This document shows positions 23,557 through 37,531 of a stretch of 64,000 nucleotides of DNA, piece by piece. The position numbers and the translations under genes are program-made. Origin of the DNA: Latrodectus hesperus (Eukaryota > Arthropoda > Arachnida > Araneae > Theridiidae). Position 1 is the first letter of the stretch, and each line of letters starts with the position of its first letter. The stretch covers positions 127,119,292-127,183,291 of the forward strand of contig CM075850.1 in the NCBI GenBank assembly GCA_037975125.1, given 5' to 3'. The notes below the pieces were generated by a model. The model saw nothing but the letters and a program-made list of their open reading frames with translations. It made no database searches and had not been told where the DNA came from.

Positions 23557-24400
23557 TGTTGTTGTTGTTGTTGCTTATCCTCCGTGTCTGACGGAGTCAG
23601 ACTAGATCCACGAGTTCGTTGACTGTAAGGAAGTCGAAGACTAAAAGAGGATTGTTAAAGAGATCCTTCCTAGAGAGACCCATGCAATCCAAAAGATGCT
23701 CAGGAGAAGCCTGATGATTTTGGCACTTGGTGCAGGTGACGAAAGTTTTCCTGCCCTCGTTGAAAGAGAGGCACTTAATATGACCGCTAGCAAGTCTTGA
23801 GAGAACAGTCCGGGTACGTCTGTCACATGGGAGGTCAAGGGACAAACCCGGTTTTGATCCCTTGTACCAATTATGGGTGGGGGTGTTTTCCACTCCTCCG
23901 AGATTTTTGATTTTTCCCGGGAGTATAACTCCAGAAAAGTAAGTGTGGAAGAGGGAGTATTTGAAATCCTGCAACCCTCCTTAGCAAGATTATCGGCCAT
24001 TTCATTCCCGTGGAGATTCACATGTGAAGGTATCCATTGCAAGTGAACATCATGATTAAGTGAAATGAGTTTTAATTTAAGCAGGATAGAGTTGCTGATC
24101 TTGTCGCCTACAAGAAGCCAATTACTAAGATGGTGGAGAGAACTACGGCTGTCAGGAGAACTCTAGATGACTATGACTGGGCAGCTGGATATCTCCTTGA
24201 TGTTTTCGGAATATAGACTCTTTTCGAAGTTCTCCGAGCTGAGCCAGAGATCTTAAAGTGGCAGAGCAGTCAAAAATAAGTTTTGGTGTTAGGGGAATAT
24301 TATCGCAAGAGATATGTTCAATCGAAGCTGTACCATGATGCTAAAGCTGAAGACGAGAATTAAATGAGGTGAGAGCTTATGAAATCTGGTATTTCAGCTT
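23557..24400 (-). mobile_element. LINE fragment with RNase H domain (I-superfamily), degenerate
   Basis: The minus strand reads an RNase H region: a DSRSSL motif near 24150, then LQWIPSHVNLHGNEMADNLA (about 23983-24042) carrying the late catalytic His/Asp. Next come the C-terminal segment with RLASGH and a CTKCQ...H...C zinc motif, and a stop near 23597. A frameshift near 23974 and an in-frame stop upstream break it. The 3' end reads GGATAAGCAACAACAAC, a tail also seen on the SINEs of this window. The 5' limit is approximate. Confidence 0.85.
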
Positions 24401-24774
24401 CAATAGTGCCTTTAGTAATCCACAATTTGAAGAATTTACGATTCTACAGTTAAAGTATTGCTCCAAGTAAGTAATAATTCTAAACATAAAGTAGTTTAAA
24501 AGAAAATCATGATAAAAAATAAAAAAATGAACGAAAGACACATGAAAATAAATTGGTTAAAATTAAATTTTATTTCATTTACTTATTAAAATTAAATTAA
24601 AAATATTGTTGAGTCTATGTCACTCACTAGTTCGTAAAATTGTCGATGTTCATAAATTAAAGTTCGTAAAAGCCAGCGCATTATAGTATTATAGTAAAGT
24701 GTATTATAGTAAAGGCACATTTTGGCTTGATATTAGGATCTTCCCGTTCTCAATAGATGATCCTCAATTAAAAT
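24401..24774. other. AT-rich non-coding DNA
   Basis: Nothing is recognised. A short TATTATAGTA direct repeat occurs near 24683-24710. Confidence 0.4.
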
Positions 24775-25000
24775 AGGATGAATAAAACGAAATGAAAGTC
24801 AAAATGAATCACTGATTAGTAAAACATAATGAATCACCAATGAATAAAACGAAATGAAAGTCAAAATGAATAAGTGATGAGTAAATAAAATAAATCACTG
24901 AGGAACAAAGCGAAATTAATGAGGAAATGAAACGCTGATTAAAAAAACGAAATGAATGCCGAAGTGAATCAATGATGAATAAAATGAAATGAAGGTCGTG
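24775..25000. repeat. Degenerate tandem repeat, unit about 60 bp
   Basis: Repeated AATGAATAAAACGAAATGAA followed by AGTCAAAATGAATcactGAT-like segments appear three or more times with drift. The open frame here is a product of the repeat. Confidence 0.7.
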
Positions 25001-26533
<1,533 letters not shown>

Positions 26534-26544
26534 TTAATCTTCCA

Positions 26545-26805
26545 TAGTTCCAACCAATTCCAGAATGGTTAGCATTAGTGTCTCTTGAGCTGTGGGTGCG
26601 GGTTCGAATCCCGGTTCGGAAACGGATGTTTCTTTCTCTCTGTGTTTCTCTGTCCTTTCTTCTGAGAATGAATATGGCCCGCCCTATAAGCGGGTTTGTG
26701 GTGGTAGGCCGAGGGTAATGCCACTCGCATCCGTGACTTGGTTCACAAGTGTCCACTGGGTAACGACTAATGAGTAGCAGTTTCCGGCCTTGTTGTGACA
26801 AAGGA
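26545..26805 (+). mobile_element. tRNA-derived SINE (family C)
   Basis: The B box GGTTCGAATCCCGG is intact and the body matches 19885-20185. Flanks TTAATCTTCCA (26534-26544) and TTAATCATCCA (26806-26816) are a target duplication with one mismatch. Confidence 0.9.
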
Positions 26806-26816
26806 TTAATCATCCA

Positions 26817-27540
<724 letters not shown>

Positions 27541-28777
27541 TCAGTAAATTAACTTTATAAAACTTTATAAGTATGGGTCTATACAGCATACTTTAAGTCA
27601 AATAACAAATTAATTATTTGTACGTTATTTAATACGTTATTTATTCCTTTTATTTATATCACTAAATATGGCTATAGTCTACTCTTGTCATAAAATATAG
27701 TTCAAGTATACCTATAAATTTTCTATTAATCTGAGTTTAATGTAAGTTCAATTAAAAGTGTAGCGTAGAAGCATTTTCTATTCTGTTTGTACACTTGTAA
27801 GCCATAATAGGGAAATTTATTGTTGAAACTGCCAGCAATTGTTTCTCTAAATGAGCTTGGTCTTTCCCTTAATAGTCAAGAATTGCTCTGACCCTCGCCA
27901 CCCTATGATTGTCTTTATCCCAAGGCTCCGAATCACGGTCATCAGTCGGAAAGGAAAAGGATCGATAACCGCGCCAGTCAATTGGCTCTTTTCTGTGTTT
28001 CACGCCTCATCGAATCGCCAGAATAGATATTTGTTGACAGTTTCGATTGGCCACTGTAGTCTCGATGATTTAGTGAGGAAGTAAATTTCACATCCGTTGA
28101 GTGTAAATACTATTCAAATTCGAAACTATGGATGATAGCTTCTGATTCGAATCTCAATTTTAGGAACAGGACAATAGGATGTTTTTTTATGGAAGTTTCG
28201 ATTTTATTGAGAGATTTGAATTTTAAGGAGAATTTTTATTTTCTTAAAGTCGATTTTTCTGAAGATTGATTATTGTTTTGGTTTTCAGTTCAGTAATTCA
28301 TGAGTTCTTTTCTTGTCGCGCATTTGGTTTTGTTTGTAGTGATTTATACCCCTCTTTTTAAGATCTAGGTGGAATTAGCTTTTATGTCTAAAAAGTGATT
28401 ATGGACTGACAAGAAACCAAATTGATTTTTTTAAAAGGATTGGTTTTATAAGATTTATTAAAAGTTATCAATGCATTTTTGGGTATGTCTCGAAATGTTC
28501 TCAGTAAAACTTCTTTTTAGTCACGAAAATAAGAAAAAAATTACATTTACAATGAGCAAAGTAGGGTACATATGGTATAGTCATAATGTTGGGATCTTCA
28601 AAATGGTAGGTTCCAGGTTCATATCCAATTATTGGTGAGCTATCGGGGATGGTAATTGTATTTTTGCTTTCTGCATACAGATTTATCAGGTTGAGACATT
28701 ATCATTTACTAAGCTTTTCTGTCTTATGATAAATCTGCACACAGACTTAAATCTTATGAATAATTAGCAGGAATTCA

Positions 28778-28781
<4 letters not shown>
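27541..28781. other. Non-coding DNA with a GC-richer patch
   Basis: The patch 27851-28084 is clearly richer in G+C than its surroundings and holds a 77-codon frame with an ATG on the plus strand. The minus strand of the same patch is interrupted by only one stop. I recognise no protein family on either strand. It may be a decayed mobile element or an unrecognised exon. A weak B-box-like GGTTCATATCC occurs near 28617. Confidence 0.35.

Positions 28782-28847
<66 letters not shown>
28782..28847. repeat. (TA)n microsatellite
   Basis: A pure TA run of about 66 bp. Confidence 0.95.
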
Positions 28848-28849
<2 letters not shown>

Positions 28850-30712
28850 AATCGCATTAGATATTAAAATATCTTATAACAGTCTTCAGAAGTTAGATTA
28901 TGGGATGTCAAATTATAATTAAAATATCTAATAATTAAATGTATTTTGTTAATTAGGAAAACGTCTTCATAAGTAATGTATGTATTTAAAAATGTGATAA
29001 TTAACCTACTTTAATCAATCACTAGGCGATTATTCTGCTAATGACAGATTAAAATGTGCATTTAATCGATTATTAGGACTAAAAAAATTAGTGAGACAGG
29101 ATTTGAAGATGAGAGATAATAGTATTAAGGACGTCAGATAATAAGAATAAGACGCCATTTACTGTTTCTTATTTTCTCAATATACATAGATTCAGATAGT
29201 GTTTTTTTTTTACTAAAAGCTTGTTACTGATATAAAATGAATACAGAATTGAGCATAGGCATTCAGGTTTAGCAATATCGAAACAAATTGAATGCAAATT
29301 GCTGAAAAACATTTAATTCTATTCAAATATTTCAGTAAATCATATACAAAGAGTATCTAAGGATTAATATAGTTTAATAGTTAAAATATTTTCATATTTT
29401 GTTACACTTGATTATTGTATTAAAAAAATTGACTTAGAATTACATACTTAAATGTACATATGCATATCTTACAACTCAATTTTATCCTACTTAAAATATT
29501 TATTTTATTAAAAAATTTTCTTTTGCAAGCACATTATTATAAAATAACAACTAATTCATATTCCTTACCTTATTTGCTTTCTTGTCTGTGATTTGATAAG
29601 AATGAATACATTTCATTATTCAATACGAGAGAATTATTTAGAGCTTATCAGTTAAATTCGTTAATGATTCGTTTTACGACTTTTTTGGAGCAGATAATTT
29701 TCTTTCTCTTACAATTGAACTGAAGTGAGTTGAATGAATCTTCAGCTATTTAGTTTTCAGCCAATAGTTTTATTTTATATGGCGTTAGAGCAATTATAAT
29801 AGTTAAACTCTTAAAAACTGAGAATTTATCTTATATAATCATAAAAACTTGTAAAAAAATAATCAACTAGTTAGTTACAAATAGATATCAATATTTTAAA
29901 AAAGATTAACAACGTCATTATGTAAGAAAGCCATTACTATATTCAACAGAATTCTTCTTTGTCAGAACAATTACAATATTTAACTGCGTTACTTAGCTTA
30001 TATAATCAAATATTTTATGTTGGAATAAATATTAAATTATTTTTAAAGTAAAGCTGTGAAAAGGTCTTTCAAATCCTATTAATATTTCAGTTTCAGAATA
30101 TAAAAAATGTTTAAGAAAAATAGCAAAGCATAGAAGAAGTTAATGACGGCAGGCAAATAATGAAGTAGTTCACACTCGAATAAAAATGGCACAGATTTCA
30201 AAGACAAATATTATAAAGATTTTTCATAGTAAAACTTAAGTAAAATCTATTAATAATCGTGTATGAATTTATATAACGATTCAACAGTAAAATAAGAATT
30301 TCTGATACATTAAAATGGAAATGTTCCTCTGGATTTTCTAACCAATTCAAAGGACCCAGTTTGAGTTCATAATCTTTTAAAAATGATGATTGGAGAATCA
30401 TTTTAAGTTTGTCTAAATAAATTAAAATTATGAAACTCTAGGTCAGGTAAGTATGACGGTTGGGCTCAATCTTCCTACTTCAATTTCTACAGTCAAGTTT
30501 GTTTTAGTTATATAGTCTGGCATTATGATGTAGCAGCATGATAAAATCCTTTGATATGTGACTTCGATATTTTTATATTAGTTTTCTTAAATTCTGTAAC
30601 AGTTTGCAGTATGATGTGAATGTTATCCTCTTCCTTCTAGTTTTGTTTAATTATTTATTAAACGATTAAGAAATATTCTCCCAAAACTTTAGTAAGATAA
30701 AGATCACTGACT
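28848..30712. other. AT-rich non-coding DNA
   Basis: No exon, RNA gene or recognisable repeat was found on either strand. Confidence 0.5.
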
Positions 30713-30724
30713 ATCATTCGTTCT

Positions 30725-31332
30725 CGAAGGTAATGAAAGGGCTGATGAGCTTGCTAAACAAGGATCGTCTTTTGTTCCCATTGGTCCAGAACCTTTTTGT
30801 GGGATCAATTTGAAGACCGCAAAAACCAATGTTCTTAGATGGAAAAAAACGGAGGATGTATGAAGCTTGGCTCAAATCTCCTGGTCAAACCCACGCTAAA
30901 AGTATGATCTGTAGATCATCAGCGAGGATTTCCTATGAAATTCTAAGATGCTCTAGGCAGAAGATACGTTTAATCGTAGGCTTCATAACTGGGCACTACT
31001 ATTTCAGAAAACATCTCCATAAAATGGGACTGTTTCAGCAAGACCCTATCTGCAGGAAATGTCATATGCAAGAGGAAACGGCCAAGCATATCATTTATGA
31101 ATGCGAGGCTCTTGCCCTCCCTAGATTAACCTCTTTAGGCACCATCCATACTAGAGAGTTACACCTAGACTCCATTAAAGGGTTATCAGACTTTATTAAT
31201 AAAGTGGGTAACCCGAGCAACTGGAACTAAGAAACATTGGGTTTGGAGTTAACAGTACAAAATGCTGATAAAAGCAGAGGTGCTCAATGACATACAAACC
31301 CAACTCTAAGAAGAAGAAGAAGAGAAGAAGAA
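30725..31332 (+). mobile_element. 5'-truncated LINE, RNase H end and C-terminal zinc motif (second LINE family)
   Basis: The insertion opens inside an RNase H motif, EGNERADELAKQGS. It then shifts frame near 30840 into a C-terminal region with CRKCHMQEETAKHIIYEC (C-X2-C-X8-H-X4-C) and stops at 31230. The 3' end is an (AAG)n tail at about 31308-31332. Flanks ATCATTCGTTCT (30713-30724) and ATCATTTGTTCT (31333-31344) are a target duplication with one mismatch. Its tail and protein differ from the CAA-tailed LINEs in this window, so a different clade of RNase H-bearing LINE is involved. Confidence 0.88.
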
Positions 31333-31344
31333 GGATCATTTGTT

Positions 31345-32369
31345 CTGCAATTCTTACATATGTTGTTCAGCCACGAATAATTTCTCTGATTTATTTACAA
31401 CTGATCGCCGATTGGATGGTGCCAAATGTAATTTTTTGAATTTATTCTCAATTAACAGCTAGTTATAGTGATCAGTTTCAATATCAGAAGAGAAACTACG
31501 TTAATTGAGACACAGGCTTACAGTACAACATGCTTATAACAAACCCAGATTTAATGAGAGCCCAGATTTAACAAGGAAGTCTTTAGTATATGGTTAATAT
31601 GATGTTAAATCTATAAAAGCATATCTCATATTTTCAAGATCATATACTTGTAATGGAAATCAATTGTATTTTGATTAATTGAATTTCATTTTAACTGTAA
31701 CCACTACAGTTTAACTAATACTTTTTTTGGAAACTACTTACATAAGATTGGATTGGACATTTCTTGAGAGACATTTCATTGAGGAAGTAGGAAAAGAAGT
31801 AGATTACCCATAAAATTTTAACATGAGTAGAAAATAGTTCCGAAATTTAAGTATTTGTTAATCCGAGTGTTATCACATTCAAGATACCTACTCCTGAGGG
31901 TATTGTAAATGGAATTCAAACAAAAGTTGGTGAAAAAAGTGATAAATGGGGCGATGATAACGATCAATATAAAAAAATATAAGTCAGCCAATTACAACAA
32001 ACCTGATAGATTTTGAGAGCATAGAGAAATGTAAGCTTTTTATGAAATTATGGAGGTTATTGATTGTATGTTTTTCAAGCTAAGAGTTTTCGCCGAACAA
32101 TAAATGAAAGCGACAATAAGCCAACTAAAAGACAAATTGACTTCTTTTACATCGTACAGAAATAAAATGAATATATGTATATAATATGTTTAAATCTATA
32201 TGAATTTTTATAACTTTTTTGACAAACACCTCATTTTTCAAAATACTAAAAGTTATAAGAAGCCAACATTACTATACCTTAGCGTTTCGACTATGTTTAT
32301 GCAATTATATCATGCTACAACTCTGTAGTTAAATATTGGCTACTATCTTGGCTACATCCTGAATTGGAG
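31345..32369. other. AT-rich non-coding DNA
   Basis: Nothing is recognised on either strand. Confidence 0.45.
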
Positions 32370-32456
32370 ACAATTCTCTTAAATTTTGAACCACGATCAG
32401 ATGATGAGATCAAAACTGAGTTCAAGCCAATATTCACTTCTCAATTGGAGAATAAT
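32370..32456 (-). repeat. Fragment of family B SINE
   Basis: The plus strand reads TTTTGAACCACGATCAGATG then ATGAGATCAAAACTGAG. This matches the same internal part of the family B copies at 3425-3746 and 36987-37243 with drift. Confidence 0.6.
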
Positions 32457-34606
32457 AATAGTCTTAAATTTGCAAACATACCTTATCAGTAGATTAGTTT
32501 TTGAAAGATTTAGTGTGTGCTTTACAAATTTAGATCCCTGTAATGATATTCTTATTAAATTTTCTACTGCATATTTTCTTTTGCTGTTAATTAAATGATA
32601 ATTTTTTAATTAAAGTATTAAATGATCTAAATATACAGTATTAAATGAACCCTTTACCATGAAAAAATATATAATATATATATTGACAACAGAAAGGATA
32701 ATATAAATAAAACGTAATCATGTTTGACTTATCAATTAAATTTAACCAAAATATACTAAAACCAGTGCCTAAGATAAACACAAGAAAATTACTAATCAAG
32801 TTAATATACATTACGCATCTGCAAAATAAAATTAAAGTCCTTCGCAAATTTGTTCCCTTTATTTAAATGAATGAGGAAAAATTTCTAAGCCATATTAACA
32901 TTTCAGATATAAATTTGATAACGTATAAAGAACATTGTATTTATGCAAATAACTTTCGGGTGAATAAAAATATAATTCTTTAGCAAAATGTTTCATTTCG
33001 AAGCCCCTGAAACTTTCCAGTGAATATTTAGGTCCCAGAAATAAAAATTCGAGACTCCCAAGAGAAGGACTCGTTAAATCCAATCAAGTAGATTCCCCTC
33101 ATTGTAAAATATTTGCATGGCTGGTTACTGATGACTTTCTCAGCCAGAAAGAAGAGTTATCAGACACATCTTTAGACTGGAGATATATTTTTCGATGTTG
33201 TATATCCATAAATATGATGAAGATAAAGGAAAGTAGCAGATATTATGTTAAAATAAAATATGAAATATTATTGTACGAAGGCACTAAGCATACGAAATAA
33301 AAATTAATCGGGAAGCATAAATTAATCATATCTGTTTATCTGTGTTTGTCAGGTCAAATTTAAGCATATGTTCATGTCCAGCGAGATGGAATGTATCACG
33401 TTTTCAAAGCGTATGTTAACTATTTTTGATTCAAGTACAAAATGGTATGGAATATTTTGACTGTTGCCAATTCAGATAATTATGCCGTTAGAAAAGAAGA
33501 AAAAGAATGCTACTTATGCGTTTTTTGCTCATGACTTTAGATTTTTGGTGATTGTCAAAATTAAATTATTCTGAAATTTTCATTCAATATTTTAAAATTT
33601 TAATTTCTATTAATTCATAAATTATATATTCATAAATAATTCATAAATAATTTCATAAATTAATTCAAAAATTAGGTACTGTTTCAGTGTTTTTAGAAAG
33701 AATACTGCTGAGTTCTTCCATAAATAGGTCAGAAAAACTTCAGCGCATGCGTGCAAGCACGCATTCCCCCACACCCCCTACACACATGGTTATTTAAACT
33801 ACAACGTTAGAAATAAATGATCTTAGGAAGTGCAAAATCCCACGAGAGAAAGATAGAAGATCACGTGAGAGAAGAAAGTTGGAATATGCGAATGATTAGT
33901 ATTTCAGTCCATTCGAACGAAACAGGAAGGACAAAAACACCTGACGCATTCCATTAAAAAGTGCGGAGGATTCATCATTCTGAAATCACATTTCAGAATC
34001 AGAATTTTCTTAGAATATTGTGTTATTCCTCTAAAAAAATAAGAATTGCTTACCTGAATATCTCAATTCCGTAGTTACGGTAGTTGACTATTGACAATCA
34101 GAATTAGAGATTCACGATATTGCAACTCGTACGGGTTGAAATGCAACGTGTGTCATGCGAATATGAAATTAATGGGCTGTTGATGATCATAATGGACATC
34201 ATGCAGGATCTCAATGTCCTCTTACGATTAATACTGGAAGAGACAGACATGTTATGTGTCGGCCTTGCAAGACGATATAATCACATCACGAACCATTTGT
34301 CAGGAAATGGACTATCTTCAACAAGTCCAGTATAGGCTCGTATGATAACGCGATGTCTCAAGCAGCACAGGCAAACAACTCGATGACCATTGTTTCGGAT
34401 TACTTTGACAACGCAGTATAGAAACAGATGGTGACTTTGGTGCAAGCAACAACAAAGCTCAATACAAGAATGAGTCAGAGTCAGTTTTTAAGAAAATTGC
34501 TCGTCTAGGGGCATTGTTCTGAGATTCATATGCATATCTGCAGGCTCTGAGGAAAATGATCGTTATTTGATAGAATTCAACATCATAATGAGAGCATCAT
34601 TATATC
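32457..34606. other. Non-coding DNA, GC-richer from about 33720
   Basis: Up to about 33000 it is AT-rich and featureless. At 33743-33764 there is a GCGCATGCGTGC motif inside a palindrome, followed by a C-rich run. From 34080 to 34560 composition is more balanced and several short frames occur (for example 34120-34335), but no protein family is recognised. Confidence 0.35.
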
Positions 34607-35057
34607 TTGGCCATATTAACCTAGTGGCTAGGGCATCGCCCTACCGTCAGAAAGGGCTGGGCTGGTTTCGATTTCCAATGCTGCTAACCACGGTTTTAGC
34701 CCAGTAGTTCGGGCATCGGATTTCCGTCCGGAAGGGTTGGGCTCGATTTTCAATGCCTCCAAAGACCCACCGAGTACATGCAATATACGAGCTCATTAAA
34801 TCTATGGAACCGAAAGCCCTGTGGCCTGTCATTAAACAGTTATCATGGGTGCAATGGTCTGGAGAAAATTTCCTCCCCTTCAGATCAAAGTCGAAATTGA
34901 GGGAGTGGATCCTTTGGTGGTGCCATCTATTGGAGGAATCGTAGACCAAAGATGTACTGTCACCTTCGTGGTGCGCTGGTTAAATCAGACTCACCCTTCT
35001 GACTTAATTTCCCATGGCCTTCGGTGAGTGAGCTTGGCTTGTCCAAGTGTCATAAAT
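34607..35057 (+). mobile_element. SINE (family A) with two tandem tRNA-like heads
   Basis: Two A-box segments 80 bp apart (CCTAGTGGCTAGGGC near 34620 and CCCAGTAGTTCGGGC near 34700) each precede a degenerate B box. Only then does the shared family A body follow, ending in GAGCTTGGCTTGTCCAAGTG then TCATAAA. The AAC tail is missing. Single-headed relatives are at 61418-61806 and 62635-63008. Confidence 0.82.
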
Positions 35058-35934
35058 ACCATGGGCTACAAGAGTCGCACATTTTTAGTTCAGATAAGGG
35101 TAATTTTAAAAATATCGGTACATTTTTGTATTAGTGGTTGCGTCCTATTTAGGCTGACGCAATAAAAGACTTCAATCATTGATTTTATAAGTGTAAAATA
35201 ATAGTTTAAGATTTATAAAATTAAAAAAATTACTCTTTTTTTTTATCTGAAATAACTTTCGCTCAATTAGCTTATATCTTTTTCTTACTATGCAGTTACA
35301 GTTTTAAATTATTTATTAACTTAAGTAATAATGCTCAAAAAACGATATACCTTTAATTCTTTCAAATTAAACTAAAAAGTAATTGAACGATATAGAAAAA
35401 AATGCTGATGAACTTTTCTTGTGATCTTAAATGAAGAGACAGTAAATATAATGCACAAAATTTTACTTAATAAATACAAATCAGTTAATTAAACATAAAT
35501 ACTCAAATGTTAATTTCCCATTATCATTGGTTGACTTTACCATTTGGATTTCATTATATATATAGATTAAATTTCACTAGGAATATTTATATAATTTTGC
35601 ACATATATTAATAACTTTATATTACAAGTCTTGTTTAGTGGATTTTTAACTAGTTTCTTATAACATATGAAAAAATATTTCTCATATTATTTAATTAAAT
35701 ATCATTTGCGTCATTATATTTCTCAACTGTATTTCATAAAGATTTACAAAGTAACTTAGCTTGATATATTACTTTTTTTATAAAGTTGTCACTATTTATT
35801 TAATTTTAAAAATATTTCAATAACAACCAATATTGAATCCATAGCCAGTTAATATAGTTGCAATGTATAACTTTTTTTCGTATAACCATGAAAAATATTC
35901 CAAAAAAATAAAAAATTGCTGCCACTGACAAATT

Positions 35935-36069
35935 TCCTTAACAGCACTGAAGTGAAAAGAAGCTTCAGCTACGCAGAGAAGAGACGCGACTGACATCAAA
36001 TAAAGCCACCAGCAAGGGTGAAGACGAGATAGTATGTTCTTCTTGAGTGTTTGCAGAAACCGAGACATG
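35935..36069 (-). CDS. Candidate first coding exon with a signal-peptide-like start, unidentified
   Basis: On the minus strand an ATG at about 36067, with A at position -3, opens a frame. It reads basic residues, then a hydrophobic stretch (PCWWLYLMSVASLLCV) and a likely cleavage site after AEA. The patch is about 45% G+C in AT-rich surroundings. The frame runs on to 35817 but loses composition after about 35935. No strong splice donor was found and no family was recognised, so chance or a decayed element cannot be excluded. Confidence 0.28.
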
Positions 36070-36298
36070 TTACTTCTTTTTGTTTGCAGAAGAATAAAAT
36101 CTGTCACATTTCTTGAATGGAATATATATTTCAGTATACAATCCACAAAATTTAAAACCATGTACAGAAATATTTGAAAAAGTTGTCTAATTTAGAAGAT
36201 ATTTTTAACATTATTTCTTGTGCAAAATACATTCATTTAACAAAATACACTAATTTTTTTTATAATAAGTAAAAAGCTAAATTCTCTTTTAATTTCTT

Positions 36299-36447
36299 CA
36301 ATATAAAGAAAAATACATACATATCTATTTGTATTGAAAAATGTACATAAATATTTAATGTAAAGACATAAATATTTAATGTAATTAAATACAAAGAAAA
36401 ATACATATATATCTATTTGTATTTAAAAATGTACATAAATATTTAAT
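36299..36447. repeat. 61-bp direct repeat, spacing 88 bp
   Basis: Both copies contain AAGAAAAATACAT, TCTATTTGTATT and AATGTACATAAATATTTAATG-like segments. Only a few positions differ. Confidence 0.85.
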
Positions 36448-36986
36448 GAAAAATAGTCTGGATTGGTAATCAAAGATTTTTCAAAGTCTGGAAACAAAAT
36501 ATTTTTCATTTTTTCTTTTCATCGAGATAAGTGTGTTTGGAAATAGGTCTAGTATGAGTTGTATTTAGGAAAAGAACAAAAATGTAAAAATAAAGTATGA
36601 GAGAACTATGATTAAACACAAGAATCGTACTTAAATAAAATCTCAAAAATGATAGACTTTTTAAAAATATGCCTAATTGATTGCAACAAAGGATAAGTAT
36701 CACTTATTGAATACCGTCGTTATGAGCATTTTAAATTTCTAAGTGGGAGCATAAAATATTTGAAGGACCACCTTTTGAATAATAACTTGTAACTGAAAAG
36801 AAAATCTCTCATTAAAATATTTTGAGATACAGTATCAAAAATTAAAACTCTTTGTTTTGCCACCAGAAAATTTAACATTCGATTGGTGCTAACTGGGATG
36901 AAAGTAAAGTAGAAATATAACTAGATACTCACAGAGTTATTATTACAAGTATGAAAACGCAACTGCGTTTCCTCTTACTGTGCTTT

Positions 36987-37243
36987 AAGGTTAACGGGCT
37001 TGGATTAATCACCCATCAAAAAATAATAATTTTGAACTACGGTCAGGTGACGAGGTCACAACTGAGCTGGCGATTTCCTCTCCACATCCATGCCACACCA
37101 GCGGAAAGACTTTGAACATCACAGATTAATGTGGACCGGTTTCCAACTCACGGAGCTTCAGGAATCCAGTGAGGGACAATGTGGTCACCCTCCCACTCAC
37201 TGTCTGCAGCAAATGATGCTTCATTTTGCTGATGTTAAAGGGA
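36987..37243 (-). mobile_element. SINE (family B variant)
   Basis: The minus strand matches the first 250 bp of family B, from the head near 37240 through ATCATTTGCTGCAGACAGTG. It ends in a different tail, CCAAGCCCGTTAACCTTAA, which is shared with the copy at 62330-62597. Confidence 0.75.
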
Positions 37244-37531
37244 AAATTGATATGATAGAGTTTAATATAGAACTATAAATTAAACTCAAAAAAAATTCTG
37301 TAGATCAATATATTTCTTCCAAATTTCATGGGAGTATTTTGAATCGATTATTAAATGTCGATATGTAATCAAGGTACTATTCGTCAAGTTCAAGTATTAC
37401 GTAGATGTACGATTATTTCTATAAGAATATAACAAAATTTAAATGGAAATTAATTACACAAGATACAGGGGGTATTAACACATTTTTAGAACGATTTCGG
37501 GGCCGTTTAATTAATATTTAAAATTTAAAGA

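Larger units (their letters stand above)
35058..36986. other. AT-rich non-coding DNA with a candidate exon and a direct repeat
   Basis: A GC-richer coding-like patch is listed at 35935-36069. A 61-bp segment at 36299-36359 is repeated at 36387-36447 with few changes. The rest shows nothing. Confidence 0.45.

Noticed and set aside
34120..34335. 71-codon plus-strand frame in balanced-composition DNA
   Set aside because: No recognisable domain, and stops follow in all frames; left as unassigned.
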